Positions 7,833-16,273 of a stretch of DNA of 64,000 bases are shown piece after piece. The notes under the pieces are model-generated. The model was given only the letters and a program-made list of their open reading frames with translations, ran no database searches and was not told the origin of the DNA. Every line of letters begins with the position of its first letter. Position 1 is the stretch's first letter. The translations under genes were made by a program, and so were the position numbers. The stretch comes from Allopusillimonas sp048270225 (lineage in GTDB: Bacteria; Pseudomonadota; Gammaproteobacteria; Burkholderiales; Burkholderiaceae_B). The stretch is taken from assembly GCA_048270225.1 (NCBI GenBank), contig JBLWTG010000004.1:348896-412895 (forward strand). The letters run 5' to 3'.

Positions 7833-9014
7833 ATGCCTTTGTTTCCTTATAACGTTCCACTTCTGAGTGCCAGCCTGACGGAAAAGGATGCACTGCTCGC
7901 CGCCAGGTGTATCACTCAAACAGATCATCAACGCGAAGCTGTGGCGGGGCTGCATCAGCGCGTCGCGCAGGCCTGGCGGGCGCCTTATGTGGCCAGCTTT
8001 ATGGGGGGGCGCGCATCGCTTTATGCGATTGTGCAGGCGTTGGGCCTGCAGCCCGGTGATCAGGTGCTGGTTCCGGCATTCACCTGTCAGGCAGTGGCCA
8101 ACGCGTTTTCATTCCACGGCATACAGCTTGTGTTTGTGGATATTGAGCTGGACACCTTCGGTATGGATATCGCCGCCGCACGCAATGCCGTGGCGCCGCG
8201 CGCCAAGGCGCTATTGCTGCAACATACTTTTGGTCTGGTTTGCCGCGATACTGAGGCTTTGTGTGTGCTTGCCCAAAGCAAGGGCCTTTATGTGATCGAG
8301 GATTGCGCCCACGCCACCGGCGGCGCTTATCAAGGTGAACTACTGGGTACGTTCGGAGATATCGCGTTTTTCAGTAGCGAGCGCTCAAAGATCGTGAACT
8401 CGGTACACGGCGGCTGGGTAATGACGCGCGATCCGGTTCTCGGCGAAGCATTAAGCCGTGTGCATGCCGCGACGCCGGAGCCCGAGCAGACTTATGTAGA
8501 CGCAGTGCTGTATACGCTATGCCAGGAATGGCTGAAATCGCCAAATGCCCGCGATGTGCCCGTGCCAGAAGAATTTCGCGAGATTCTGCGGTTGGGGCTG
8601 TCCGTCGTGCCCCAGATGCAGGCGGCTGAGCTTGGCGGTCTGTTTACCGCACAGTACCGCTTGCGCATGCCGGACAGCATTGCCGCAATCGTGCTGCAAC
8701 AATTGCAGCAGTTGCCGTCCATTCTGGAGCGTCGTCGGGCAGGGGCGGCATACTGGCTGGATTGGGCTGCTGTGAACGGCATTGCACATGGCCAGGTCGT
8801 CGCCGGTTCCGAGCCCGCCTGGTTACGCTTTCCCATACTGGTCGATGCGCAGGCCAAACGAGATACCGCAGCCCTGAGCCGGAAGCTGGGTTGCGACATC
8901 GGCGTATGGTTCACGACGCCAATTCATCCCCAACCTTTGGATCTGCCGGATTGTCCGAATGGCATGCGTGCTTCGCGACAGTGCGTGAACCTGCCTACCT
9001 GGCTGCCGATTTGA
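7833..9014 (+). CDS. DegT/DnrJ/EryC1/StrS-family PLP aminotransferase
   Basis: A 393-residue fold-type I PLP enzyme. FMGGRASLYAIVQALGLQPGDQV (57-77) is the N-terminal phosphate-binding part, EDCAHATGG (156-164) holds the Asp that pairs with the PLP ring nitrogen, and SSERSKIVNSVHGG places the Schiff-base lysine at 186. The family mainly aminates oxo-sugars for surface glycans or antibiotics, but this gene has no sugar-nucleotide genes around it. It is followed after 33 bases by an isoaspartyl peptidase gene, and the pair diverges from the symporter/creatininase operon. A role in amino-group transfer within nitrogen-compound catabolism is inference. No strong ribosome site precedes ATG 7833; TTG 7827 is two codons upstream. 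Confidence 0.82.
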   Translation: MPLFPYNVPLLSASLTEKDALLAARCITQTDHQREAVAGLHQRVAQAWRAPYVASFMGGRASLYAIVQALGLQPGDQVLVPAFTCQAVANAFSFHGIQLVFVDIELDTFGMDIAAARNAVAPRAKALLLQHTFGLVCRDTEALCVLAQSKGLYVIEDCAHATGGAYQGELLGTFGDIAFFSSERSKIVNSVHGGWVMTRDPVLGEALSRVHAATPEPEQTYVDAVLYTLCQEWLKSPNARDVPVPEEFREILRLGLSVVPQMQAAELGGLFTAQYRLRMPDSIAAIVLQQLQQLPSILERRRAGAAYWLDWAAVNGIAHGQVVAGSEPAWLRFPILVDAQAKRDTAALSRKLGCDIGVWFTTPIHPQPLDLPDCPNGMRASRQCVNLPTWLPI

Positions 9015-9047
9015 ATTGATTGAAACGATTGTCCTGGAAAAACTACC

Positions 9048-10025
9048 ATGATTAAACCTGTACTCGCCATACATGGCGGCGCCGGCGCCATCACCCGCGC
9101 GCAAATCACCCCGGCCATGCAGCAGGCATACGAAGATGCGCTGCGCGATATTCTCGCTGGCGGCGAACGTGTGCTGGCCGACGGCGGCTCCGCATTGGAT
9201 GCCGTTACCGAAGCAGTAAGACTGCTGGAGGAGTGCCCTTTGTTCAACGCCGGACATGGCGCCGTCTTCACCCGGGATGCCGAGCACGAACTCGATGCCT
9301 CCATCATGGATGGCAGCACGCTGTCTTGCGGGGCGGTGGCCAATGTGCGCACGGTTCGCAATCCGGTACTTGCCGCGCGGGCGGTCATGCAGAACAGTCC
9401 TCATGTTTTGTTCGCTGGCTCAGGCGCCGATGAGTTTGCCCGCGAGCAAGGCCTGGAAATCGTGGATCCGTCCTTCTTTTCCACGCCGGCCCGACGAGAG
9501 CAACTGATCAAGGCGCAGGAGACGGGCGCGGATACGATTGTCCTTGATCATGACGGAGCGGGGCAGGCGCGTTCAGCGTTGCCGCCGCTGGACGAGAGCA
9601 AGAAAATGGGTACTGTCGGCGCCGTGGCGCTGGATGCGCACGGCAATCTGGCCGCCGCTACGTCGACGGGCGGGATGACCAACAAATGGCCGGGCCGGGT
9701 AGGGGATAGTCCTCTCATCGGCGCTGGCTGCTACGCCAGCAATGCAAGCTGCGCGGTGTCCACCACCGGCAAGGGCGAAACTTTTATACGGGTGGTCGCC
9801 GCCTATGATACGGCGGCCATGATGGAATACGCCGGCATGAGCCTGGAGCGCGCAGCGCACAAGGTGGTATATGAAAAGCTGCCGCCGCTGGATGGCGCGG
9901 GTGGGCTGATTGCTGTCGACAGGCACGGCAACGTCACTATGCCTTTTAATACCGAAGGCATGTACCGTGGCAGCGTGGTGGTCGGCGAGCCGGCGCACGT
10001 TGCGATATACAGGGATAATGGCTGA
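9048..10025 (+). CDS. iaaA: Isoaspartyl peptidase / L-asparaginase, Ntn-hydrolase
   Basis: A 325-residue proenzyme of the plant-type asparaginase family. AIHGGAGAITR at the N-terminus and FNAGHGAVFTRDAEHELDASIMDG (66-89) are family blocks, and the autocleavage/catalytic threonine is Thr189 in GTVGAVALD. STGGMTNKWPGRVGDSPLIGAG follows as expected. Autocleavage before Thr189 would give alpha and beta chains that hydrolyse beta-aspartyl dipeptides or asparagine. There is no signal peptide, so it should be cytosolic. It follows the DegT aminotransferase and may release amino acids from an imported amide or isopeptide. Confidence 0.93.
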   Translation: MIKPVLAIHGGAGAITRAQITPAMQQAYEDALRDILAGGERVLADGGSALDAVTEAVRLLEECPLFNAGHGAVFTRDAEHELDASIMDGSTLSCGAVANVRTVRNPVLAARAVMQNSPHVLFAGSGADEFAREQGLEIVDPSFFSTPARREQLIKAQETGADTIVLDHDGAGQARSALPPLDESKKMGTVGAVALDAHGNLAAATSTGGMTNKWPGRVGDSPLIGAGCYASNASCAVSTTGKGETFIRVVAAYDTAAMMEYAGMSLERAAHKVVYEKLPPLDGAGGLIAVDRHGNVTMPFNTEGMYRGSVVVGEPAHVAIYRDNG

Positions 10026-10110
10026 GTGTACGTAACGTGCTTCTGTGTCGCGGTTGCTTTGCGGCGCTATTGCGCGGTTGGGCGTCGGTAACCGGGCAGG
10101 GCAATCACGG

Positions 10111-11556
10111 TTATGTCGGAGTCTCAATCCCACGCAGTATGTTGGTGCTCAACATGTATGCATAAAGACTGGCGGGGCGAAACTCAAAGCCCACCCCTTT
10201 ATACATAACGTCTTTCTGCGCGACGGTTCGGGTCGTCACCAGGATGGGCTGCTCAAGGCTCGGGTTCTTTTGCGCGAACTCGACACAGTTTTCCAGCTCC
10301 CTGAAAACCTTCGTGGGGTTGTCGGTCCACTTGACCTCGACCGCCCAGCGAGGCTGCTGCTCATTGGCGGACAGGCTGACGATATCGACTTCCCCTTTGT
10401 TCCATCGTGCATAGAACAGCTGTGTCGTGGTGCTGTGCACCCATTGGCTGAAGATGGCCGTTTCCGTGAGCGCGCCCATTGCGTCCGAGCCTGGGGCGAT
10501 CTGGCCAAAAAGCGCAGCGCGCATCGAAGGGTTTGTCAGGTACACCTTGAAGCACACTGCACGCTTGAAGCGCTTGGCGTTGTTGTCTAGGCGCTCAACC
10601 CGACGTATCAGGAAGGCGGCTTCCAGGTACTCGAGATACCGACGTATCGTATTCTTTGCCACGCCAGAGGATTGCGACAGCCCTTCCAGGTTCACCTCAT
10701 TTCCGGTGTTGTAGGCCAACGTAGTGAAAAGGCGGTTCAGCTCCTGGATATCGCTGATGCCATACAGGCTGGGCAGATCCCGCAGAAGCACCTTGTCGAT
10801 AATGTCGCTCTTTATATACTGCCCAGGATCAGACCGGATGGTTTCCGAGAAAACCGCTTCGGGATAACCGCCAAAGTTCAGGTACTTGATGAACTCTTCG
10901 TTCAAGGCACTGATGTCGGTTGTGCTGCAGGCATAGCGTTCAACGCCAGGCCTTTCCAGCTCAGTGTATTGCACGAGTTCCTGTTCGCGACCGATGAACT
11001 GCAGGTACTCTGCAAAAGTCAGGGGCGGAAGGACGATGTCCGAAAATCGCCCGGCGCCTGACTCGTGGCTTTTGAGCCGCAGGGCGGCCGCCGCAGATCC
11101 TGTTGCAGCAAAGCGATAGGCGGGGTAGGAGTCGACCAGGGACTTCAGGTGTACTTCCCAGTCGCGCAGGTATTGCACCTCGTCAAAGTAAATAAACAAT
11201 TGTGCGTGCCGGCTGTGCCCGAATATTTCGCTGAAATAGCCGAGCATGAGTTCAAGCGAAAGGCCCGTGTATATCGGTGTTTCCAGAGATATATACAGAA
11301 TCTGTGTGGGATTGACCCCTGCATCCAGCAATGCCCTGATGCTGTGATAGAGCATGACGGTTTTACCTACCCGCCTGGGGCCCATGAGTACAAGCGCGCG
11401 ATGAACAGATGTATCGGTGAGCGCGTTATGAAAGGACGCGAAATACCGGCGACGGGGCGTATTCTGAAAGGCTGTTTCTTCTTTCGCGCCGCCGTCCCAC
11501 CATGGGTTGTCAAACCGCATCCGCGCGACGATATCTGATTTGGAAATTTCAAGCAT
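10111..11556 (-). CDS. AAA (AAA_14) ATPase with C-terminal DUF4143 nuclease-like domain
   Basis: A 481-residue protein. Walker A is GPRRVGKT (59-66), Walker B is FIYFDEVQ (121-128), and ATGSAAAAL near 150 fits sensor 1. The C-terminal third is DUF4143, with GEVDIVSL ... WAVEVKWTD resembling the PD-(D/E)xK core. An HTH-like segment (NLEGLSQSSGVAKNTIRRYLEYLEAA) links the two, as is usual. The family is widespread and still of unknown role; its members are usually solitary, as here. Two perfect palindromes sit within 75 bases of the start, suggesting tight control, possibly by itself. It is unrelated to the catabolic genes on either side and may have been acquired separately. Confidence 0.88.
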   Translation of the reverse strand: MLEISKSDIVARMRFDNPWWDGGAKEETAFQNTPRRRYFASFHNALTDTSVHRALVLMGPRRVGKTVMLYHSIRALLDAGVNPTQILYISLETPIYTGLSLELMLGYFSEIFGHSRHAQLFIYFDEVQYLRDWEVHLKSLVDSYPAYRFAATGSAAAALRLKSHESGAGRFSDIVLPPLTFAEYLQFIGREQELVQYTELERPGVERYACSTTDISALNEEFIKYLNFGGYPEAVFSETIRSDPGQYIKSDIIDKVLLRDLPSLYGISDIQELNRLFTTLAYNTGNEVNLEGLSQSSGVAKNTIRRYLEYLEAAFLIRRVERLDNNAKRFKRAVCFKVYLTNPSMRAALFGQIAPGSDAMGALTETAIFSQWVHSTTTQLFYARWNKGEVDIVSLSANEQQPRWAVEVKWTDNPTKVFRELENCVEFAQKNPSLEQPILVTTRTVAQKDVMYKGVGFEFRPASLYAYMLSTNILRGIETPT

Positions 11557-11562
11557 GGCATC

Positions 11563-11592
11563 AAAATAAGATTATTTGACTGATCTTATTTT
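11563..11592. promoter_or_regulatory. Palindrome just upstream of the AAA/DUF4143 gene
   Basis: AAAATAAGAT (11563-11572) and ATCTTATTTT (11583-11592) are perfect 10-base arms around a 10-base spacer, ending 7 bases from the ATG at 11556. On the transcript this could also fold and hide the start. Shares the half-site TAAGAT with the next palindrome. Confidence 0.6.
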
Positions 11593-11607
11593 ATCGGTAT
11601 TGAAATT

Positions 11608-11629
11608 TAAGATCAATATGATGATCTTA
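11608..11629. promoter_or_regulatory. Second palindrome upstream of the AAA/DUF4143 gene
   Basis: TAAGATCA (11608-11615) and TGATCTTA (11622-11629) are perfect 8-base arms with a 6-base spacer. With the first palindrome this gives four TAAGAT half-sites in 67 bases, as expected for a dimeric DNA-binding protein. The protein is not identified. Confidence 0.6.
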
Positions 11630-11747
11630 GGTGCGTCGCAAAGATTGATACAGCTCGCTGCCGGGCGCGGACTGACTGTGGCCGATGCGCCGATCTCGAG
11701 TGGAGTGGTGGTTCAGGCAGTCCTGAAAACTCTCCCATGTTGAACGG

Positions 11748-12140
11748 CTAACTGTTTGATCTAGTTGTGCTATCCAGCTTATCCAGTTCTTCAGACAAGA
11801 TGGGAACTGCTAGGTTCACAGCATGAATGCCCATGATAGTAGTCAACTGAATGACCTCAAGCAGCTCTTCCCGCGTGGCGCCCAGCTTGAGGGCATTCTG
11901 AACATGGCGGCGTACACCAGGCCCATACAGGTGTGTTGTTGCCGCGTTGATGGCGATGAGGATAAATTCCTTAACCTTGGGGTCCAGCGGTCCATTACGG
12001 TGGGGAATACTGCGGAAAGTCAGATAGGCTTCGATGAACGCAGGGTCCCATGAGCGCATGGTGTCCCACAGTGGATTCCAGTCGCCAGATTCGATCTGTT
12101 GTTCTGTGTAGGGAGTGTTGAGAGTCGGATCGGATTTCAT
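11748..12140 (-). CDS. Carboxymuconolactone decarboxylase-like protein without cysteines
   Basis: A 130-residue all-alpha protein. The CMD/AhpD core is recognisable: KVKEFILIAINAATTHLYG, then RRHVQNALKLGATREELLEV (about 59-96). In redox AhpD members the helix carries CxxC plus His; here there is no cysteine anywhere, so thiol chemistry is excluded, and it may act as a decarboxylase/hydrolase-like or a binding protein. ATG 12140 is preceded by AGGA about 8 bases upstream; the longer frame up to 12515 overlaps the ThDP gene and is not used. It is the last gene of the leftward operon starting at 17281. Confidence 0.8.
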   Translation of the reverse strand: MKSDPTLNTPYTEQQIESGDWNPLWDTMRSWDPAFIEAYLTFRSIPHRNGPLDPKVKEFILIAINAATTHLYGPGVRRHVQNALKLGATREELLEVIQLTTIMGIHAVNLAVPILSEELDKLDSTTRSNS

Positions 12141-12243
12141 ATTGATATATCCTGTGAATGGCCGCCCGCGAGTTAAGGGCGGCTGAGCATGCAGCGTTTC
12201 TGTGCAGATCAACTCGCGGTGGCGGCAGCGTTTTGCCTGGCGG

Positions 12244-13935
12244 TTATTTTCCCGATGACGCGCGATGCTTGAAAGCGTCTCGTCGAAAGCTATACAAGGC
12301 ATTGGGGTCAATCGATACATCAATGATGGCATGCGTTCCACAGCGGATTGCTTCGTCAAGCGTCTTCTCGAGTTGGTCCGCTCGAACAATTTTGAAGCCG
12401 CGTGCTCCCCATAGTTCGGCCATCTTGTCGTACGGCGGGTTGGGGACGTCGGCCCCGAGATACCGTCCATCGAAGAAGTCGCGTTGATAGGCTTTTTCTG
12501 CGCCCCAGCATCCATTGTTCATGACCACGCATACGGAGGAGATACCATTTGCCACGGCTGTGCCGATTTCGCTTCCGGCCATTCCGAACCCTCCATCTCC
12601 AATCAAGCTTATTACCTTGCGGTCAGGGCATGCGAGTTGGGCCCCCAGGCCGCAGGCATACGAAAATCCCACTAGACCGAAATCCAACGGCGAGAACAAT
12701 GCTGGCGGCCTGCGGTAATTCAACGCATCGGTAGCTTGCAAGCACAGCGTCCCTGCGTCCAGGGTGTACATTGCATCGAAAGGAGCGACCTCGCGTATGG
12801 CCTTGAACAGCCTCGCAGGCTGAATAAACTCGGAAGGCACAAGGCTGGCTGTGTCGCGCTCGGCAAGTAGCGCGGTGCGTTCCATTTGGAATGTGCTGGT
12901 CCACTTGGAAACACCAGAGGCATCGTGGGTGCCCAGTGCAGAATGCAGCGAATCGGCGAAATCGCCAGCATCTGCTACCACTCCATATGTCACCGGAAAG
13001 AAGCGTCCTAGCGCTGTGGATTCGATCTCCACCTGTACGATTTTTGCGGACTGGCTAAGGTAATCATAGGTGTAAAACGTTGAGTTGAAGCCTAAGCGTG
13101 TGCCGACGGCAATGATCACGTCTGCTTCTTTCATAAGCCGAGTGGCTACGACGTTGCCACGGGGGCCAACCTGTCCCGCATAAAGTGGATGGTCGCAAGA
13201 TATTGCATCGCCATGTCCGGGAGACGTTGTGACAGGTGCGTTTAATAGCTCTGCTAGCTTGCATAGCTGCGCATGACTTCGGCCGTTCTTGACGCCACCA
13301 CCCGCAAGAATGACGGGCCGTTTTGCAGTCCGCAAAAGATCAGCGATGGCATCGATTCTACTGCCCGTCGGCGCGCACATTCCGCTTATGTCTGCAGTGG
13401 CGCGGGGAGCATGACATTCCACCTCGACCGATTCTGCAAGCAGGTCGCGGGGTAAATTCAAGGCTACAGGGCCTTGCCTTGGTGCGGTGGCCGTGCGAAA
13501 AGCTTCGTTGACGAATTCGGGCAAACGTTTAGCCTGAGGCACCGTCCAGGTTTTCTTGGTAACCGGTTTGAAGAGTGCCTGTTGGTCAACCTCCTGGAAC
13601 GCGTCCCGATAGATGTGAGCCGACGACAAGGATCCGGCCAGCGCGACTACAGGGGAGAAGGCAGCGTTAGCCTGGGCTAGCCCCGTGACCAGGTTCGTAG
13701 CGCCAGGGCCATTCTGGCCAGCGATGACTACGCCTGCTTTGCCGCTGGCGCGTGCAAAACCGTCTGCCATGTGCGTCCCTGTTCTTTCGTCGCGAACACC
13801 AATAAACTTGATGGTCGGTTCGTCATACAAGGCGTCGAAGAGCTCCATTCCTGCGGAGCCTATGAGCCCGAATACATGGTCTACGCCCTCATCCTTCAGG
13901 GCTAGTGCGACCGCTTTTCCACCTGTGATTTCCAT
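12244..13935 (-). CDS. Thiamine diphosphate-dependent enzyme, acetolactate synthase/decarboxylase-like
   Basis: A 563-residue cytosolic enzyme with the three ThDP-enzyme domains. The catalytic glutamate is Glu50 (VRDERTGTHMADG), the central domain runs about 195-330, and the ThDP/Mg2+ motif is GDGGFGMAGSE (446-456) with NN at 473-474. The family covers acetolactate synthase, benzoylformate decarboxylase, sulfoacetaldehyde acetyltransferase and oxalyl-CoA decarboxylase; the residues visible here do not decide among them. There is no small regulatory subunit gene nearby, which argues against branched-chain amino acid synthesis. In the operon with a Bug receptor, alpha/beta hydrolase and DUF1185 it most likely decarboxylates or transfers an acyl unit from a 2-oxo acid made by the pathway. 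Confidence 0.85.
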   Translation of the reverse strand: MEITGGKAVALALKDEGVDHVFGLIGSAGMELFDALYDEPTIKFIGVRDERTGTHMADGFARASGKAGVVIAGQNGPGATNLVTGLAQANAAFSPVVALAGSLSSAHIYRDAFQEVDQQALFKPVTKKTWTVPQAKRLPEFVNEAFRTATAPRQGPVALNLPRDLLAESVEVECHAPRATADISGMCAPTGSRIDAIADLLRTAKRPVILAGGGVKNGRSHAQLCKLAELLNAPVTTSPGHGDAISCDHPLYAGQVGPRGNVVATRLMKEADVIIAVGTRLGFNSTFYTYDYLSQSAKIVQVEIESTALGRFFPVTYGVVADAGDFADSLHSALGTHDASGVSKWTSTFQMERTALLAERDTASLVPSEFIQPARLFKAIREVAPFDAMYTLDAGTLCLQATDALNYRRPPALFSPLDFGLVGFSYACGLGAQLACPDRKVISLIGDGGFGMAGSEIGTAVANGISSVCVVMNNGCWGAEKAYQRDFFDGRYLGADVPNPPYDKMAELWGARGFKIVRADQLEKTLDEAIRCGTHAIIDVSIDPNALYSFRRDAFKHRASSGK

Positions 13936-14105
13936 GATTTGCTCCTTGGGTATTCCATGATGTGATGTTGTTTGTTATTGCGAGGTTGAAATCGGCCTGC
14001 GCTGAGGATCTTCGCCATAATTAGACGAAAAGACTCCCCCGGAGAACCCCGCGCAGGCGGGATTCCCTTGTGAAACCCAGTAAATCTGTGTCGTTTGCGA
14101 CTAAG

Positions 14106-14792
14106 CTAGTCGCCTGCCAGTCGCAGCCTAGCAATCTCCGCGACGCGTGCCATATGATCCTCAGATGCTTTGCGGGCGGCTTCTGGCTTCCTCTCCTGAA
14201 GAGCGGTCACCAGGGCCTTCATTTCAGCTGCGGCTTCCGCCTTGCGGCCGGGTGCGTTGATGGTGATAAATCGTAGAAGATTGATTCTTGCATTGAGAGA
14301 CTGCACAACATCCCAGGCAATATCTGACCCGCTGGATCGGAACATGGCCTCATAAAATGTGGACGTCCTTGCCATGACCTCCCGCAGATCTCCATTTTCG
14401 AATGCTTCCTGGATTCGCATGTTGAGATTCATCAGGTGTGAAATATCCTCATCACTCGCATTCTGAGCACAAAGAAATGCTGCATGCCCTTCAAGTAATG
14501 AACGGATTTCGTAAATTTGCGCAGCCTGACTCGAAGAGAGTGTCGCAACGACGGGGCCCTGTCCGGGTATTGATTCCACAATACCTTCGGTTTCCAGATG
14601 ACGTAGTACTTCTCTGACGACAGACCGGCTCACTTCCAGCTGCTCGCATAGACGACGTTCAACCAGCCGCTCGCCCGGCTTAATTTGGCCGTCGAGAATG
14701 GCCTCTCGCATATGTTCCAGGGTCAATTCTCGCAAGGTTTTGCCGCGATCAACGCGGGAGATGTTTGAGGGGGATGCAGAAGAGATGGTCAT
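14106..14792 (-). CDS. GntR-family regulator, FCD (FadR) subgroup
   Basis: A 228-residue regulator: winged helix at about 15-80 (RELTLEHMREAILDGQIKPG, VERRLCEQLEVSRSVVREVLRHLE) and an all-helical FCD ligand domain at about 90-215 (EIRSLLEGHAAFLCA). FCD domains bind small carboxylates, often through a metal. The start at 14792 overlaps no other gene and removes 24 unsupported residues of a longer frame that runs into the hydrolase gene. It sits inside the operon it probably controls. A GTATACAA element lies at its own start and a matching TGGTATACCA palindrome precedes the operon's first gene. Confidence 0.88.
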   Translation of the reverse strand: MTISSASPSNISRVDRGKTLRELTLEHMREAILDGQIKPGERLVERRLCEQLEVSRSVVREVLRHLETEGIVESIPGQGPVVATLSSSQAAQIYEIRSLLEGHAAFLCAQNASDEDISHLMNLNMRIQEAFENGDLREVMARTSTFYEAMFRSSGSDIAWDVVQSLNARINLLRFITINAPGRKAEAAAEMKALVTALQERKPEAARKASEDHMARVAEIARLRLAGD

Positions 14793-14798
14793 GAGAAC

Positions 14799-14806
14799 GT
14801 ATACAA
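14799..14806. promoter_or_regulatory. Possible FCD-regulator half-palindrome
   Basis: GTATACAA (TTGTATAC on the coding strand) lies 6 bases ahead of the regulator ATG at 14792. The GTATAC core is also found at 17324-17329, which supports a shared binding site. Short, so chance is possible. Confidence 0.35.
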
Positions 14807-14811
14807 CTGTG

Positions 14812-15642
14812 TTAAATCGTAGAGAAAACAGGATTGTTGATTGATTGCGCCATAAAGCTTTCAAGAGAGCGATTTATGTCAGTGGAATGTGTCATGGTGA
14901 TCATATGACCGGCGTCTTTGATGATTTCGAGGCTAGCTTGCGGGCTGAGCTCCGCCATCGCCAGGGACATCGAGGGAGAGGAGTTGTGGTCCAGTTCACC
15001 GGTAATATACAAGCAAGGCATGATCAACTCATTGAAGCGTAGCGCATTTACACTGTCTGAAATGGCAAATGTCCGATAGGCTCTCGCGTATCCGACGGGG
15101 TCGAGCCTGCCGAACATCGCTCTGATCTTCGTCGCTGCGGGCTGGAGTTCCGGAGGAACGGGGTCGCCAAACCATCGACTGATAGTAGCATCGACGAAGT
15201 CATACTGCCGTGACGACAACAGGTGCTGAGCACGCTGCAAGGCTTTTTCTTTATGTTCTTCCGAACGAATGAAAACACCGCTCAGCGCCGCCATACGCAG
15301 CACGCGTGACGGATGGTTCATGGCAAAGTCCAGAGCAATCAGGGCACCCATGGAGTGTCCAACGACATTGGCTGCCGGAATACGCAAGTGATCCAGGAGC
15401 GACAGTAATTGAGCGCTGTAGTCCGCTAGCGTAGCATCTGTGGGTGGCAGCTGGCTGTCTCCATGTCCAAGCGTATCGTAGACAACAGTCTGGTGAAGTG
15501 GGCTGAGGGCAAGTAATTGGTCTTCCCATACATCCCTGTTTAAGCCTACGCCATGAATTAGCACTACAGGCTCTCCACTGCCGTAGACATCGTAAACCGT
15601 GCCGTCGGGTGTGCTGCCTGTGGCGGCTTTGTCAATAGCCAT
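14812..15642 (-). CDS. Alpha/beta-fold hydrolase (enol-lactonase/esterase-like)
   Basis: A 276-residue hydrolase. The oxyanion loop is LIHGVGLNRDVW (28-39), the nucleophile Ser97 lies in GHSMGA, and the acid and base are Asp218 (TGELDHN) and His246 (AGHMITMTH). The order and spacing match enol-lactonases such as PcaD and related C-C or ester hydrolases. Its start overlaps the end of the DUF1185 gene by 11 bases. A cap insertion (about 125-195) is helical and will define the substrate. It probably opens a lactone or cleaves an ester or amide formed in the pathway; this is inference. Confidence 0.88.
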   Translation of the reverse strand: MAIDKAATGSTPDGTVYDVYGSGEPVVLIHGVGLNRDVWEDQLLALSPLHQTVVYDTLGHGDSQLPPTDATLADYSAQLLSLLDHLRIPAANVVGHSMGALIALDFAMNHPSRVLRMAALSGVFIRSEEHKEKALQRAQHLLSSRQYDFVDATISRWFGDPVPPELQPAATKIRAMFGRLDPVGYARAYRTFAISDSVNALRFNELIMPCLYITGELDHNSSPSMSLAMAELSPQASLEIIKDAGHMITMTHSTDINRSLESFMAQSINNPVFSTI

Positions 15643-16222
15643 AGTTGCCGAGCTCCGCTAGATCCTGTTCGCGATCTCCGATACGGTGATGAGATCGTCC
15701 ACCGTTGGATGCGCCTATTGCAATCACTATTTCGTCAGGTGCGGGAGCGTCTGGGATCGAGAACTGTATCGTCAGATAGTGAGATCGTTTTGCTGCATCA
15801 TTTTTATGCATCATCGGAATGGTGATGGGGCAATTCACGCCACCCCGTATGTTTGTGAAGCTTAGCGAGGTTTTCGCTTGAGCGGCTTTCCGATATACAT
15901 TCCCGAAGTGCAGGGTATGAATCAGCGCTGCCGCATGTTCGATTTCCCCCTGTGTGCCGGCAATCGCCGCTTTGCCAAAGGCTTCTATGGCTGTGCCTGA
16001 CCCTGCCAGTTCGATCATGCGATTGACAAGTATTTCACCGAGAAGAGGCGCAACGCGATGAATTTCGGGAGTTAGGTCTTCGACATAGTCAATACCTGCC
16101 CATGGATTCTTCAGGACGGCGGCTACCGCGAAAAGTCTCAAGGGAGACGGTGTAGCCTGTCCACCTTCGATGAAAGTGTCCTCGCAATAAGTGACTATTT
16201 TTCTGATGCTGTCTAGTTTCAT
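15632..16222 (-). CDS. DUF1185 'amino acid synthesis' family protein
   Basis: A 196-residue protein matching the DUF1185 family: a KIVTYCEDTFIEGGQ start, FAVAAVLKNPWAG (about 30-42), and AIGASNGGRSHHRIGD near the end. The family is abundant in proteobacterial catabolic islands and carries the label amino acid synthesis without a proven reaction. Conserved His/Asp and Glu residues suggest an enzyme. ATG 16222 is preferred over a TTG seven codons upstream. It lies between the Bug receptor and the alpha/beta hydrolase, overlapping the latter, so it acts in the same pathway. Confidence 0.85.
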   Translation of the reverse strand: MKLDSIRKIVTYCEDTFIEGGQATPSPLRLFAVAAVLKNPWAGIDYVEDLTPEIHRVAPLLGEILVNRMIELAGSGTAIEAFGKAAIAGTQGEIEHAAALIHTLHFGNVYRKAAQAKTSLSFTNIRGGVNCPITIPMMHKNDAAKRSHYLTIQFSIPDAPAPDEIVIAIGASNGGRSHHRIGDREQDLAELGNYGY

Positions 16223-16273
16223 GATTCTGCTTTGAGCGGACAAAAGTAAGTATTGGATAATGAGCTTTGGAAA

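Noticed and set aside
13936..14105. CCCGC-GCAG-GCGGG hairpin between ThDP and regulator genes
   Set aside because: Only a 5-bp stem with no T tract on the coding strand; not a convincing terminator.
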